A stretch of 64,000 bases of DNA, from the NCBI GenBank assembly GCA_017643925.1, contig JAEPML010000008.1:1-64000 (forward strand), given 5' to 3'. Positions 1-11,020 of this stretch are shown here, in pieces. Origin of the DNA: Roseibium sp. Its GTDB lineage: Bacteria; Pseudomonadota; Alphaproteobacteria; Rhizobiales; Stappiaceae. Position numbers and translations under genes: made by a program. Below the pieces are notes generated by a model. It saw nothing but the letters and a program-made list of their open reading frames with translations, made no database searches and was not told the origin of the DNA. Within the stretch, counting starts at the first letter, position 1, and every line of letters begins with the position of its first letter.

Positions 1-1911
<1,911 letters not shown>

Positions 1912-2208
1912 ATTGGTGTTCGGAGCGAAAAAACTTCAATCGCCCAGTTCTCGTCAATTTTCCTGAGGACTGCTTAAGTGTTGTGAATGTTGAAACGTTG
2001 AAGAATGGCTCGATTCCGCCATTTTTCATAGTATACGTCCGCGTTTCGACGCTTATTTGTTTAAAATGATTTTCAAAAAGCCTGAGATTTTTGTGTTTGC
2101 GTTAATAACCTTTCAACTTGGGTGAAGAAACTCCTACCTGTTTTGCCCTACACTCGAGACAACTTGAACAAGATACCTAAACACATCTCGAAACATTGAG
2201 TGCAGGTC
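1912..2208. other. Intergenic region dnaE-cpaB
   Basis: This is 297 bases of relatively AT-rich sequence between dnaE and the cpaB-like gene. I find no convincing coding frame, no strong terminator after dnaE and no clean -35/-10 pair. It presumably carries the cpaB promoter. Confidence 0.5.
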
Positions 2209-3003
2209 ATGAACTTCCTTCGGCTATTTGTTCTGGCGATCGCCGGCTCTTCGGGCTTCTTGGCATTTCATCTTGTGATGGATGTCGACACGGCAACATC
2301 TGACGAAGCCATTCCCGAGTCGCCTGTGCATACGGCAAGCGTTCAGGTTCTGGTCGCAAGCAAGAACATACCCTTGGGCGGCAAGTTGCTCGACAATGAC
2401 TTCGAGTGGATCGAATGGCCGGAAGATTCCGTCCCTTCAGGTGTGGTGATGAAGGCTTCGGGATCTTCGTCCTTTGATGATCTGACCGGCCGAATTGCAA
2501 GAACGGCGATATTCTCCGGTGAACCCATTCGGTCCGAACGTCTGATCAGCACCGACAAGGGATACATGGCTGCCATTCTTCCCAAGGGTAAACGGGCAAT
2601 GGCCGTGAAGGTCGAAGAAGAAACCTCGGCAGGCGGTTTCATTCTCCCGGGCGACAAGGTGGACGTGATTCTGACACGGAAATACCGGAACAGGGCGGTC
2701 ACCAGCGAGACTATTCTCGAAAACATCCGGGTTCTTGCCATCGACAGCACCACGGCAGGGGAGCAGGATACCAAGAACCTGTCACCGCGACGCACGGCGA
2801 CACTCGAAGTGACCTTGGCTCAATCGGAAGTGGTCGCAAAGTCACAACAGGTCGGCACGATCTCGTTGGCTCTGCGCAGCGCCGAGGACTCCGCGGATGA
2901 CGCTGCTCCCGAACTGACCTACCGGAACAAGGCCAAGTTTGTCAGGGTTGCAGCCGGGCGCTGGTCAGTTGGAGATTTCCAGGTTCAGGATCAGGAACAC
3001 TGA
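2209..3003 (+). CDS. cpaB: CpaB-like Flp pilus assembly protein (SAF domain)
   Basis: The 264-residue protein resembles CpaB/RcpC, a periplasmic/outer-membrane-associated component of tight-adherence (Tad/Flp) pilus systems. It starts with a membrane anchor or signal (MNFLRLFVLAIAGSSG), followed by a SAF-type domain (VQVLVASKNIPLGGKLL) around residues 45-115. The central region MAVKVEEETSAGGFILPGDK is typical of CpaB. I chose ATG 2209 because the family begins with such a hydrophobic segment; a GTG at 2200 would add three residues. No other tad/cpa genes are nearby, and the gene stands between dnaE and rpsB with its own terminator. Either the main pilus cluster is elsewhere or this paralogue has another role. 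Confidence 0.82.
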   Translation: MNFLRLFVLAIAGSSGFLAFHLVMDVDTATSDEAIPESPVHTASVQVLVASKNIPLGGKLLDNDFEWIEWPEDSVPSGVVMKASGSSSFDDLTGRIARTAIFSGEPIRSERLISTDKGYMAAILPKGKRAMAVKVEEETSAGGFILPGDKVDVILTRKYRNRAVTSETILENIRVLAIDSTTAGEQDTKNLSPRRTATLEVTLAQSEVVAKSQQVGTISLALRSAEDSADDAAPELTYRNKAKFVRVAAGRWSVGDFQVQDQEH

Positions 3004-3015
3004 TTGGAGTGTCGG

Positions 3016-3045
3016 CGCCGGGTACCTCACCCGGCGTTTGATTTT
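3016..3045 (+). terminator. Rho-independent terminator after cpaB
   Basis: Arms CGCCGGGT (3016-3023) and ACCCGGCG (3029-3036) form a perfect 8-bp stem with a 5-nt loop. A T-rich tract TTTGATTTT follows. It separates the cpaB-like gene from the rpsB transcription unit. Confidence 0.85.
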
Positions 3046-3211
3046 GTGATTGCTTCCCACTGTGAAAAATACATTGTCTTGTTGTCTCTTTCCCGCTCTA
3101 CCTCTGTTTATGACACCTGCAATGCACTGAACGGTTCGTTCGGGGCGACAAACATCATCGTCAAAGGCAGCTGATTAAGCGATTTCCTTGCAGAAATCGG
3201 TCTCTAGGGCC

Positions 3212-3240
3212 TTGAAATAAAATTTCTTCCCAACTATAAG
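3212..3240 (+). promoter_or_regulatory. Sigma-70-type promoter for rpsB
   Basis: TTGAAA (3212-3217) and TATAAG (3235-3240) are separated by exactly 17 bases, each one base off the consensus hexamers. Transcription would begin near 3247 and give a leader of about 120 nt before rpsB. This is sequence inference; no start site has been mapped. Confidence 0.7.
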
Positions 3241-3246
3241 GCGCCC

Positions 3247-3367
3247 ATTCCACACGCAAGGAGAGGAACCTGAGCTTATCGGGGTCCATCCGGTGGCCGA
3301 CAGGAGTTCTCCTCCGGCCCACATCTTCTTGCGGAGGTTAAACCGGAAAACTCAGGAGATTAAGGGT
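3247..3367 (+). promoter_or_regulatory. Structured 5' leader of rpsB, candidate autoregulatory element
   Basis: The leader can fold into a nested structure. CCTGAG (3269-3274) pairs with CTCAGG (3351-3356). CCGGT (3290-3294) pairs with ACCGG (3342-3346). GGCCG (3295-3299) pairs with CGGCC (3315-3319), capped by AGGAG (3302-3306) against CTCCT (3309-3313). The 3' strand of the closing helix overlaps the ribosome binding site AGGAG at 3354-3358, so folding would hide it. Autoregulation of S2 operons through the mRNA leader is known in E. coli. That this leader does the same is inference. Confidence 0.5.
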
Positions 3368-4207
3368 ATGGCATTGCCCGATTTCACCATGCGTCAGCTG
3401 CTCGAAGCCGGCGTTCACTTTGGTCACCAGAAACACCGTTGGAACCCGCGCATGGGTCAGTACATCTTTGGTGTACGCAACGATGTTCACATCATGGACC
3501 TGTCCCAGACTGTTCCGCTTCTGCACCAGGCGCTCAAGGCCGTGTCCGACACGGTTGCTGGCGGTGGTCGCGTGCTGATCGTCGGCACCAAGCGTCAGGC
3601 CCAGGAAGCTGTCGCGTCTTCCGCACGCAACTCCGCTCAGTACTTCGTCAATGCACGTTGGCTCGGTGGCATGCTGACGAACTGGAAGACCATCTCCCAG
3701 TCGATCCAGCGCCTGCGCAAACTGGAAGAAACGCTTTCTTCCGATGCAGCCAACGCTCTGACCAAGAAAGAGCGCCTGTTCATGGATCGCGAGCGCGAGA
3801 AGCTCGAGCGTAACCTTGGCGGTATCAAGGACATGGGCGGTATCCCGGACCTGATCTTCGTGATCGATACCAACCGGGAAGCCATCGCCATCCAGGAAGC
3901 ACGTCGTCTCGGTATTCCGGTCGCTGCAATCCTCGATTCCAACTCGAACCCTGATGGCATCACTTATCCGGTTCCGGGTAATGACGACGCTGGTCGCGCC
4001 ATTTCTCTTTACTGCGACCTGATCGCACGGTCTGCCATCGACGGCATTTCCCGTGCACAGGGTGCTGCTGGTATCGATATCGGCGAAGCAGAAGAAGCTC
4101 CGGTCGAAGAAGCTCTGGCCGAAGCTGCTGAAGAAGCTCCGGCTGAAGAGGCTCCGGCCGCTGAGGAAGCTCCGGCAGCTGAAGAAGCTGCGCCGGCACA
4201 GGCCTAA
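3368..4207 (+). CDS. rpsB: 30S ribosomal protein S2
   Basis: S2 is a 30S subunit protein assembled late with S1. The 279-residue protein begins [20 protein letters not shown] and shows the family blocks [30 protein letters not shown] and [20 protein letters not shown]. The last 40 or so residues are an Ala/Glu/Pro-rich acidic tail of repeated EEAPA units, an extension often seen in alphaproteobacterial S2. ATG 3368 is preceded by AGGAG at 3354-3358. The frame stays open upstream to a GTG at 3293, but those 25 residues do not resemble S2 and fall inside the leader. It heads the rpsB-tsf unit. Confidence 0.98.
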   Translation: MALPDFTMRQLLEAGVHFGHQKHRWNPRMGQYIFGVRNDVHIMDLSQTVPLLHQALKAVSDTVAGGGRVLIVGTKRQAQEAVASSARNSAQYFVNARWLGGMLTNWKTISQSIQRLRKLEETLSSDAANALTKKERLFMDREREKLERNLGGIKDMGGIPDLIFVIDTNREAIAIQEARRLGIPVAAILDSNSNPDGITYPVPGNDDAGRAISLYCDLIARSAIDGISRAQGAAGIDIGEAEEAPVEEALAEAAEEAPAEEAPAAEEAPAAEEAAPAQA

Positions 4208-4212
4208 GTTCT

Positions 4213-4239
4213 AATCTGCCGCGCCAGGCGCGGCAGATT
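4213..4239 (+). terminator. Hairpin between rpsB and tsf
   Basis: AATCTGCCGCG (4213-4223) and CGCGGCAGATT (4229-4239) form a perfect 11-bp stem with a 5-nt loop. The following sequence TTCAAGTTG is only weakly T-rich, so this may be a partial terminator that lowers tsf relative to rpsB, or a processing or stability element. Confidence 0.55.
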
Positions 4240-4350
4240 TCAAGTTGAATTCGCAAGGCGGGCTGCAAATTTTTGCAGTCCCGTCATAAAGACGCGCAAA
4301 GCCTTGGCTAAACCGTGTCTTATCTGAAACCCCCATCCACGAGGCAATCG

Positions 4351-5268
4351 ATGAGCATTACCGCTGCGATGGTAAAAGAGCTCCGTGAGAAATCCGGCGC
4401 TGGCATGATGGACTGTAAAACCGCACTGACCGAGTCAGGTGGTGACATGGAAGCGGCTGTTGACTGGCTGCGCACGAAGGGCCTGGCAAAGGCAGCCAAA
4501 AAGGCTGGCCGCGTTGCCGCAGAAGGCCTGGTTGGCGTTGCAGCTGAAGGCAACAAGGCTGCCGTGATCGAGCTGAATTCCGAAACCGACTTTGTTGCAC
4601 GTAACGAAGGCTTCCAGGAGCTGGTCTCCAAGGTCGCCAAGGTTGCGCTTGGCACCGACGGCTCTGTTGAGGCAGTTGCCGCTGCTGATGTTGACGGCAA
4701 GCCGGTTTCCGAAACAATCACCGACGCGGTTGCGACGATCGGCGAAAACATGACCCTGCGTCGTTCCGCTGTGCTGTCCGCGAGTGAAGGTGTCGTTTCG
4801 ACCTACATCCACGGCAAGGTTGTTGAAGGCCTTGGCAAGATCGGCGTTCTGGTCGCCCTGGAATCTTCCGGTGATGCAGACAAGCTGAACGCGCTTGGCC
4901 GTCAGATCGCGATGCATATCGCTGCGACCAGCCCGCTGGCTCTGAACACCGACGACCTTGATCCGGCTGTTGTCGAGCGTGAAAGAACTGTTTTCTCCGA
5001 GCAGGCACGCGAATCCGGCAAACCGGAAAACATCATTGAGAAAATGGTGGAAGGTCGTTTGCGCAAATTCTACGAGGAAGTTACCCTCGTGAAACAAGCC
5101 TTCGTTATCAACCCGGATCAGACGGTTGAACAGGCTGTAGAGGCGCTTGCAAAAGAACTCGGAACCGAGGTCAAGCTTTCCGGCTTCGTCCGCTTCGCAC
5201 TTGGCGAGGGGATCGAGAAGGAGGAGCAAGACTTCGCCGCAGAGGTGGCGGCAGCCACCGGGCAGTAA
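4351..5268 (+). CDS. tsf: Elongation factor Ts
   Basis: EF-Ts is the guanine nucleotide exchange factor that recycles EF-Tu. The 305-residue product starts [20 protein letters not shown], the N-terminal UBA-like domain, followed by the TDFVARN segment of the core that contacts EF-Tu. The length is normal for alphaproteobacteria. ATG 4351 is chosen over an upstream in-frame start at 4315 because it matches the conserved N-terminus and has a GAGG-like site before it. It lies in the standard rpsB-tsf-pyrH-frr order, about 140 nt after rpsB and ending just before a strong terminator. Confidence 0.97.
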   Translation: MSITAAMVKELREKSGAGMMDCKTALTESGGDMEAAVDWLRTKGLAKAAKKAGRVAAEGLVGVAAEGNKAAVIELNSETDFVARNEGFQELVSKVAKVALGTDGSVEAVAAADVDGKPVSETITDAVATIGENMTLRRSAVLSASEGVVSTYIHGKVVEGLGKIGVLVALESSGDADKLNALGRQIAMHIAATSPLALNTDDLDPAVVERERTVFSEQARESGKPENIIEKMVEGRLRKFYEEVTLVKQAFVINPDQTVEQAVEALAKELGTEVKLSGFVRFALGEGIEKEEQDFAAEVAAATGQ

Positions 5269-5278
5269 GCTCAGGAAA

Positions 5279-5307
5279 AGCGCCGGCAAGTCCGGCGCTT
5301 TTTTTTT
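5279..5307 (+). terminator. Strong rho-independent terminator after tsf
   Basis: AGCGCCGG (5279-5286) and CCGGCGCT (5292-5299) form an 8-bp stem with a 5-nt loop, and a run of nine T follows (5299-5307). It ends the rpsB-tsf transcript about 30 nt before pyrH, so pyrH must be served by read-through or a promoter in the short gap. Confidence 0.92.
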
Positions 5308-5337
5308 AGAAAGACAATTTTATAAAAGGGTGCTCCC

Positions 5338-6057
5338 ATGACGAATTCTCTGCGTTGGAAACGGATCCTTCTGAAGCTCTCCGGCGAGGCCCTGATGGGG
5401 TCTCAACCCTTCGGAATTGACCCGGCCATTGTGCAGAGGATCGCCAAGGAAATCGCTGACGCCGTCGCGCTGGGTGCACAGGTTGGTGTCGTCGTTGGGG
5501 GTGGTAACATCTTTCGCGGCGTGGCCGTGGCGGCCAAGGGTGGGAACCGGGTGACCGGCGACCACATGGGCATGCTGGCAACCATCATGAACAGCCTGAC
5601 GCTTGCTGATGCCCTTCGGCGCCTGAAGGTCAATGCGCGCGTGCTTTCGGCAGTTGCTGTCCCGTCGATCTGCGAGACGTTCTCCCAGCGTGTTGCTGAC
5701 CGTTACATGGAAGACGGCGACGTGATCGTGTTTGCTGGCGGCACAGGCAACCCGTTCTTCACAACCGACAGCGGGGCCGCGTTGCGCGCGGCGGAAATGA
5801 AATGCGATGCATTCCTGAAAGGGACGCAGGTTGATGGTGTCTATTCGGAGGACCCGAAGGTCTACCCGGAAGCAGAGCGATACGAGACCCTCGGCTACGA
5901 GGAAGTGATTACCCGCAACCTCAAGGTCATGGACACGACGGCGATCGCGCTGGCGCGTGACAATTCGATTCCGGTTATCGTATTTTCCATTCACTCTCCG
6001 GGAGCCCTTGTCAGCGTTTTGCAGGAGAGCGGCACTTACACAGTCGTGGGTGACTGA
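5338..6057 (+). CDS. pyrH: Uridylate kinase (UMP kinase)
   Basis: PyrH phosphorylates UMP to UDP in pyrimidine nucleotide synthesis and belongs to the amino acid kinase fold. The 239-residue protein shows [13 protein letters not shown] at the N-terminus, the glycine-rich [11 protein letters not shown] loop, the [17 protein letters not shown] block and [16 protein letters not shown]. Length and motifs are normal. AAAAGGG about 8 nt upstream of ATG 5338 serves as ribosome binding site. CTP synthase (pyrG), which acts later in the same pathway, lies at the far end of the window but is unlinked in transcription. Confidence 0.97.
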   Translation: MTNSLRWKRILLKLSGEALMGSQPFGIDPAIVQRIAKEIADAVALGAQVGVVVGGGNIFRGVAVAAKGGNRVTGDHMGMLATIMNSLTLADALRRLKVNARVLSAVAVPSICETFSQRVADRYMEDGDVIVFAGGTGNPFFTTDSGAALRAAEMKCDAFLKGTQVDGVYSEDPKVYPEAERYETLGYEEVITRNLKVMDTTAIALARDNSIPVIVFSIHSPGALVSVLQESGTYTVVGD

Positions 6058-6167
6058 AAGTTTTAAGCCGGAACTCGGGACATGCTCTTGTTTTTCGGCA
6101 CGTTTATGCGATGTTGGCGCGCGCTGAGACTCTCTTCAGCCAAGCAAAAGACAGCAGTGAGGATAAA

Positions 6168-6731
6168 ATGTCGGTAGAAGGTGTCGATCTTGATGATTTG
6201 AAGCGCCGCATGCAGGGTGCTCTTTCAGTACTGAAGACCGATTTTGCAGGCCTTCGAACCGGCCGTGCCTCGGCTTCAATGCTCGATCCGGTCTCTGTTG
6301 ATGCCTATGGCCAGGCCATGCCAATCAACCAGGTTGCAACCGTGTCAGTGCCGGAACCGCGCATGGTCGCCGTTCAGGTCTGGGACAAGAGCATGGTCGC
6401 CGCCGTCGAGAAAGCCATTCGCGAATCGAATCTGGGTTTGAATCCGGTTGTCGACGGTCAGCTTCTGCGCTTGCCGATTCCCGAACTCAATCAGGAACGT
6501 CGCCAGGAACTGATCAAGGTTGCCCACAAATACGCCGAACAGGCCAAGGTCGCCATCCGGCACGTGCGCCGTGACGGCATGGACGATGCCAAGAAGGCTG
6601 AAAAGGACGGCGAAATCTCCCAGGATGACAGCCGCGCCGCGTCCGACGAAGTCCAGAAACTGACCGACCAGATGATTGCGGAAGTCGACAGCATGCTGGA
6701 CAAAAAGGAACAGGAAATTTCCCAGGTCTGA
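6168..6731 (+). CDS. frr: Ribosome recycling factor
   Basis: RRF acts with EF-G to split post-termination ribosomes. The predicted protein has 187 residues, the usual length, and includes [17 protein letters not shown] near the N-terminus and the [10 protein letters not shown] helix segment. The start is placed at ATG 6168 with GAGGA just upstream. A longer frame from 6111 would add 19 residues with no family similarity. It follows pyrH by about 110 nt and precedes uppS by 30 nt. Confidence 0.97.
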   Translation: MSVEGVDLDDLKRRMQGALSVLKTDFAGLRTGRASASMLDPVSVDAYGQAMPINQVATVSVPEPRMVAVQVWDKSMVAAVEKAIRESNLGLNPVVDGQLLRLPIPELNQERRQELIKVAHKYAEQAKVAIRHVRRDGMDDAKKAEKDGEISQDDSRAASDEVQKLTDQMIAEVDSMLDKKEQEISQV

Positions 6732-6761
6732 CCTGACGGGGGCCTGTGATTTGGGGGGCGA

Positions 6762-7529
6762 ATGAACGTCAGTCCGGACCGGAACCAGCAAGCGCACGCG
6801 GCAGACAGTTCCAGTGGAAAGATGCCGCGTCACGTTGCATTCATAATGGATGGCAACGGACGTTGGGCGACTGCGCGCGGTCTGCCGCGGACCGAAGGTC
6901 ATCGACACGGTCTCGAAGCGCTGCGCAAAACCATCCGGCATGCCGGAAAACGCGGCATAGAGGTCGTGACGATCTACAGTTTTTCGTCTGAAAACTGGAG
7001 CAGACCGGAAACCGAGGTCTCCTTTCTCATGGGATTGCTGCGCCGTTTCGTGCAGCGGGACCTCAGCGAACTTCACGAAGCGAATGTCAAAATCAGCGTG
7101 ATCGGTGGCCGGGATGACCTTGAAAAGGGAATTCTTGCCCTTCTTGAGGAAGCTGAACAGCTTACGCGCAACAATACCGGTCTGAATCTTGTGGTCGCCT
7201 TTAATTATGGCGCGCGCGCGGAAATCGCACGCGCAGCCAAAAGACTTGCCGAAGACGCTGTTCGCGGAGATATCCACCCTGACGAGATATCCGAGGAAAG
7301 CATCGGCAATGCCCTGGATACCAGGGGTATTCCGGACCCGGACCTGATCGTGCGCACAAGCGGGGAGATGCGCCTGTCGAACTTTCTGCTCTGGCAGGCT
7401 GCCTATTCCGAGTTCTATTTCTGCGATCAGCACTGGCCCGATTTTGATGAAGCCGCGTTTGACGAGGCATTGGCCTGTTTCAGCAACCGTCAACGTCGTT
7501 ATGGTGGTCTTGATGCCACGGCGTTGTGA
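6762..7529 (+). CDS. uppS: Isoprenyl transferase, undecaprenyl diphosphate synthase
   Basis: This cis-prenyltransferase extends farnesyl diphosphate with isopentenyl diphosphate to make the C55 lipid carrier for peptidoglycan and other glycans. The 255-residue protein carries the catalytic IMDGNGRWA motif near residue 28, YSFSSENWSRP, FNYGARAEI and the C-terminal RTSGEMRLSNFLLWQ and AYSEFYF blocks. GGGGGCG lies directly upstream of ATG 6762. Its neighbours frr, cdsA and dxr are the conserved set, and dxr feeds the same isoprenoid route. Confidence 0.96.
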   Translation: MNVSPDRNQQAHAADSSSGKMPRHVAFIMDGNGRWATARGLPRTEGHRHGLEALRKTIRHAGKRGIEVVTIYSFSSENWSRPETEVSFLMGLLRRFVQRDLSELHEANVKISVIGGRDDLEKGILALLEEAEQLTRNNTGLNLVVAFNYGARAEIARAAKRLAEDAVRGDIHPDEISEESIGNALDTRGIPDPDLIVRTSGEMRLSNFLLWQAAYSEFYFCDQHWPDFDEAAFDEALACFSNRQRRYGGLDATAL

Positions 7530-7544
7530 CGTCCGGGCCGTGTG

Positions 7545-8387
7545 ATGGTGCAAGAGAGCAGTTCCACGAAGAAGCGTTCCGACCTTGGGCTGAGGCTGGT
7601 CTCGGCCGTTGTTTTGGGCCCATTGGTTCTGGCGATCACCTATTTCGGGGGCGTCGCGTTCTCGCTGCTCTTGCTTCTGGCCTGCGCCTTGTTTCTTGAT
7701 GAATGGCTCACGATTACGGGAACGCGCCGGACTTCACCGGGCGCCCTTTTGGGACTGGCCGCTCTCCTGGCCGCGACCGTTCTTCATTACATGGGGCATG
7801 CCGAGGCGGGTTTCGCGGTTGTTCTGTTGGGGGCATGTGCCGCCTATGCGAGCGGCAAATTCACACGCACGGGACGGTGGGCCGCCGAAGGCGTCCTCTA
7901 CAGCGGTCTTTCGCTCGTTTCACTGCTTGTCATTCGCAGTGGAACCGAAGGGCAACTGTTTTCGTTCTTTTTGCTGTTCGTGGTCTGGGCAACCGATATC
8001 TTTGCCTATTTTACAGGGCGTGCGATTGGCGGCCCGAAACTCTGGCCTCGGGTGTCGCCCAAAAAGACCTGGTCGGGTGCGATTGGTGGCCTGGTGCTCG
8101 CAACCTTCTTCGGAGTTGGCGTCGTGATTGCGTTTGGCGGACAGGACATCATTCTCTGGGGGCTTCTGGCTGCTGTTCTTTCTGTCGTTTCCCAGGCGGG
8201 TGATCTTCTTGAATCAGCCATCAAGCGACGGTTTGACGTCAAGGATTCAAGCGGGCTGATCCCTGGGCACGGCGGGATCATGGACAGGATCGACGGTCTG
8301 GTTGCCGCCGCGATCTTTGCGGTGCTGATTGGCCTCGTTGCGGGTGGAGCCCTGTCCGATCCGGTTGCCGGGCTTGGACTGGGTTAG
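7545..8387 (+). CDS. cdsA: Phosphatidate cytidylyltransferase
   Basis: CdsA makes CDP-diacylglycerol from phosphatidic acid and CTP at the inner membrane. The 280-residue protein is strongly hydrophobic with several transmembrane helices. It has the diagnostic C-terminal signature, seen here as KRRFDVKDSSGLIPGHGGIM followed by DRIDGL. SPKKTWSGAIGG is another conserved block. ATG 7545 is used; a GTG directly before it (7542) is an equal alternative. It sits 15 nt after uppS. Confidence 0.95.
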   Translation: MVQESSSTKKRSDLGLRLVSAVVLGPLVLAITYFGGVAFSLLLLLACALFLDEWLTITGTRRTSPGALLGLAALLAATVLHYMGHAEAGFAVVLLGACAAYASGKFTRTGRWAAEGVLYSGLSLVSLLVIRSGTEGQLFSFFLLFVVWATDIFAYFTGRAIGGPKLWPRVSPKKTWSGAIGGLVLATFFGVGVVIAFGGQDIILWGLLAAVLSVVSQAGDLLESAIKRRFDVKDSSGLIPGHGGIMDRIDGLVAAAIFAVLIGLVAGGALSDPVAGLGLG

Positions 8388-8404
8388 TTTGGAGCTGATT
8401 TTTC

Positions 8405-9613
8405 ATGGCGCCTGAAACCGCGATCAACGGCAGTGCACCGATCCGTATTACCGTTCTTGGAGCGACCGGCTCGATCGGAAAGAGCCTGGCCGACCTGATT
8501 GAACGAAATCCCGAACAATTCGATGTCGTGGCGCTGATTGCCAACACAAATGCGTCCGAACTGGCTCAGATGGCCAGGCGCCTGAACGCTTCGGCAGCCA
8601 TACTTGCAGATGCGAGCAGACTGAACGACCTTCGGGAGGCGCTGAACGGCACGTCAGTGGAAGCTGGAGCCGGTGAGGGGGCTATTCTGGAGGCCGTCGA
8701 CCGGGACGCTGACCTGATCGTCGGCGCCATTGTTGGATCGGCGGGGCTGAAACCGACGATGACGGCCATCAAACCCGGGCGGAGGATAGCGCTCGCGAAC
8801 AAGGAATGCCTCGTCTGTGCCGGCGATCTTTTCATGGCCGGGATCCGCCAAAGCGGCGCCGAGCTTCTGCCGGTCGACAGCGAACACAATGCCATTTTCC
8901 AGGTTTTTGAGAATGACCAGGCCGATCAGATCGAAAAGGTCATTCTCACGGCCTCGGGTGGTCCGTTCAGGACTTTCTCAAAGGCAGACATGGCCGGTGT
9001 GACCCCGGAACAGGCGCTCAAACATCCCAACTGGGATATGGGAGCCCGCATCACCATCGACAGTGCAACGATGATGAACAAGGGCTTCGAGGTTATCGAG
9101 GCGTTTCACCTGTTTCCGATCGCGCATGAGCAACTGGGTGTTCTCGTACATCCCCAGTCCGCGGTGCATGGTCTCGTCCAATACAAGGATGGATCACTGC
9201 TGGCACAGCTCGGCAGTCCGGATATGCGAACTCCCATCTCCCATTGCCTTGCATTTCCGCGCAGGATGGAGGTTCCGGTAAAGAGGCTGGATCTGGCCGA
9301 GCTCGGAACGCTGACCTTCGAAGCGCCGGATCTCGATCGCTTTCCAGCACTGCGCCTGGCCCTGGAAGCCCTGAAGTCAGCGAATGCTGCGCCTGCGGCA
9401 CTCAACGCGGCGGACGAGGTCGCTGTCGAGGCGTTCCTGTCGCGCAAGATCGGGTTCTTGGACATTCCTGCTGCCGTGGAGGCCGTTCTTGAGAACCTGT
9501 CCGCGGGAGGTCAACTCGCCGTTTCGGAGAGTATTGACGATGTCCTTGCGCTTGATCTCGAGGCAAGAGCGAAAACCGCAGACTGGATCAATTCCGGCAG
9601 GAACTTGTGTTGA
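8405..9613 (+). CDS. dxr: 1-deoxy-D-xylulose 5-phosphate reductoisomerase
   Basis: Dxr converts DXP to 2-C-methyl-D-erythritol 4-phosphate, the first committed step of the MEP isoprenoid pathway. The 402-residue protein has an N-terminal NADPH-binding motif ITVLGATGSIGKS. The catalytic region shows LANKECLVCAG, LLPVDSEHNAIFQ, LTASGGPFR and MNKGFEVIEA. Length and motifs are normal. GGAG precedes the ATG by about 10 nt. It lies 17 nt after cdsA and continues the conserved order to rseP. Confidence 0.97.
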   Translation: MAPETAINGSAPIRITVLGATGSIGKSLADLIERNPEQFDVVALIANTNASELAQMARRLNASAAILADASRLNDLREALNGTSVEAGAGEGAILEAVDRDADLIVGAIVGSAGLKPTMTAIKPGRRIALANKECLVCAGDLFMAGIRQSGAELLPVDSEHNAIFQVFENDQADQIEKVILTASGGPFRTFSKADMAGVTPEQALKHPNWDMGARITIDSATMMNKGFEVIEAFHLFPIAHEQLGVLVHPQSAVHGLVQYKDGSLLAQLGSPDMRTPISHCLAFPRRMEVPVKRLDLAELGTLTFEAPDLDRFPALRLALEALKSANAAPAALNAADEVAVEAFLSRKIGFLDIPAAVEAVLENLSAGGQLAVSESIDDVLALDLEARAKTADWINSGRNLC

Positions 9614-9713
9614 ATGCGGCAGAAAAATTAACCCTGACCATTAACACGCCGTAATTTTCCTTTTAGTACGGTCAGCGAAATCAATCCAAGCTGCGCAGCA
9701 TCGGACACCCTAA

Positions 9714-10856
9714 ATGGACCTTCTTCTTTCCGCCTACTCCTTGATTGTCGGAACCATAATCCCGTTCCTGTTTGTTTTGACGATAGTTGTGTTTTTTCAT
9801 GAGCTTGGACACTTCGCGGTTGCCCGTTGGTGCAACATCAAGGTGGACGCTTTCTCGGTTGGATTCGGCCGGGAGATTTTCGGCAGAACAGACAAGAAAG
9901 GCACGCGCTGGAAGCTGTGCCTGATCCCGCTTGGCGGCTATGTCAAATTTGCCGGAGACGAAAATGCAGCCAGTGTTCCGAACCGTGAACTGATCGCACA
10001 AATGAGTGAGGAAGATCGGAAGACCGCTTTCATTGCCAAGCCGGTCTGGCAGCGTGCGGCGGTTGTCGCAGCCGGTCCACTTGCAAACTTCCTTCTGGCA
10101 ATCGTCATCTTTGCAACGCTCTTCATGTCCTACGGAAAGCAGGGCATTCAACCTGTTGTCGAGGAAGTCTTTGCGGGCAGGGCAGCAGAACGGGGCGGTC
10201 TGCAGGCAGGCGATATCATCAAGGAAATCGACGGGCGCGAAATCCACACATTCAACGAGTTGCGACAGGTCGTTCTGATGAACGCCAATACGCCGCTGGT
10301 GTTTGACGTGGACCGGGAGGGAACTCCGGTCACCCTGACGGTCACTCCGGACGCGCGTGAAAAGGAAGTTTTTCTCGGTGAACGGCAGATGGCTGGAGAC
10401 ATCGGGCTGCGCGGGTCCACCGATCCTCAATATGTGGTGCGCATCAAGTATGGTCTCTTCGGCGCTCTGGAAGAAGGCGCGCGCGAAACCTACCGGATCA
10501 TGGACGGGACCGTGAGTTACATCTGGGGTGTCATCACTCAGAGGCAATCGGCCGATCAGTTGGGCGGTCCCATCCGGGTGGCGCAGATTTCGGGGCAGGT
10601 TGCCGAGCTTGGGATCATGCCGTTGATCTCGTTGACTGCGGTTCTGTCGGTCAGTATCGGCCTGATCAACCTTGCTCCGGTGCCAATTCTGGACGGCGGC
10701 CATCTCGTTTTTTACGCCGCAGAAGCCTTGCGCGGAAAGCCGTTGAGCGAACGTGTCCAGGATGTCGGATTTCGTATTGGTTTGGGCTTGGTATTAATGC
10801 TAATGGTTTTCGTGACGTGGAAGGATATCGTCAGACTAGTGAGCAACAATTCGTAA
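9714..10856 (+). CDS. rseP: RIP metalloprotease RseP
   Basis: This is an inner-membrane site-2 protease that cleaves within membrane segments, for example of anti-sigma factors and signal-peptide remnants. The 380-residue protein has the zinc motif HELGH at residues 29-33 in the first helix, a PDZ domain in the middle (GLQAGDIIKEIDGREI) and the second metal-ligand motif NLAPVPILDGGHL near the C-terminus. Four membrane helices are apparent. No obvious ribosome binding site precedes ATG 9714, but the N-terminus matches the family. bamA follows after 164 nt. Confidence 0.96.
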   Translation: MDLLLSAYSLIVGTIIPFLFVLTIVVFFHELGHFAVARWCNIKVDAFSVGFGREIFGRTDKKGTRWKLCLIPLGGYVKFAGDENAASVPNRELIAQMSEEDRKTAFIAKPVWQRAAVVAAGPLANFLLAIVIFATLFMSYGKQGIQPVVEEVFAGRAAERGGLQAGDIIKEIDGREIHTFNELRQVVLMNANTPLVFDVDREGTPVTLTVTPDAREKEVFLGERQMAGDIGLRGSTDPQYVVRIKYGLFGALEEGARETYRIMDGTVSYIWGVITQRQSADQLGGPIRVAQISGQVAELGIMPLISLTAVLSVSIGLINLAPVPILDGGHLVFYAAEALRGKPLSERVQDVGFRIGLGLVLMLMVFVTWKDIVRLVSNNS

Positions 10857-11020
10857 GAGCCGTGACATTGACGCAACGTCTTCAGACTAAATCGCTTTCA
10901 GCGCGCAAGGGCGGTTGCGTTATCGGCAAAAACCTATAAAACGTTCGTCGGTCTCGAGAATCTACTGGGGTGATTGTGGATTCCCGAGTGGGGTATTAAA
11001 AATAAAGGCATAGCGCAATA

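Noticed and set aside
3293..3367. 25-residue N-terminal extension of ribosomal protein S2 from a GTG
   Set aside because: The extension has no S2 similarity and lies within the folded leader; ATG 3368 has a proper ribosome binding site.
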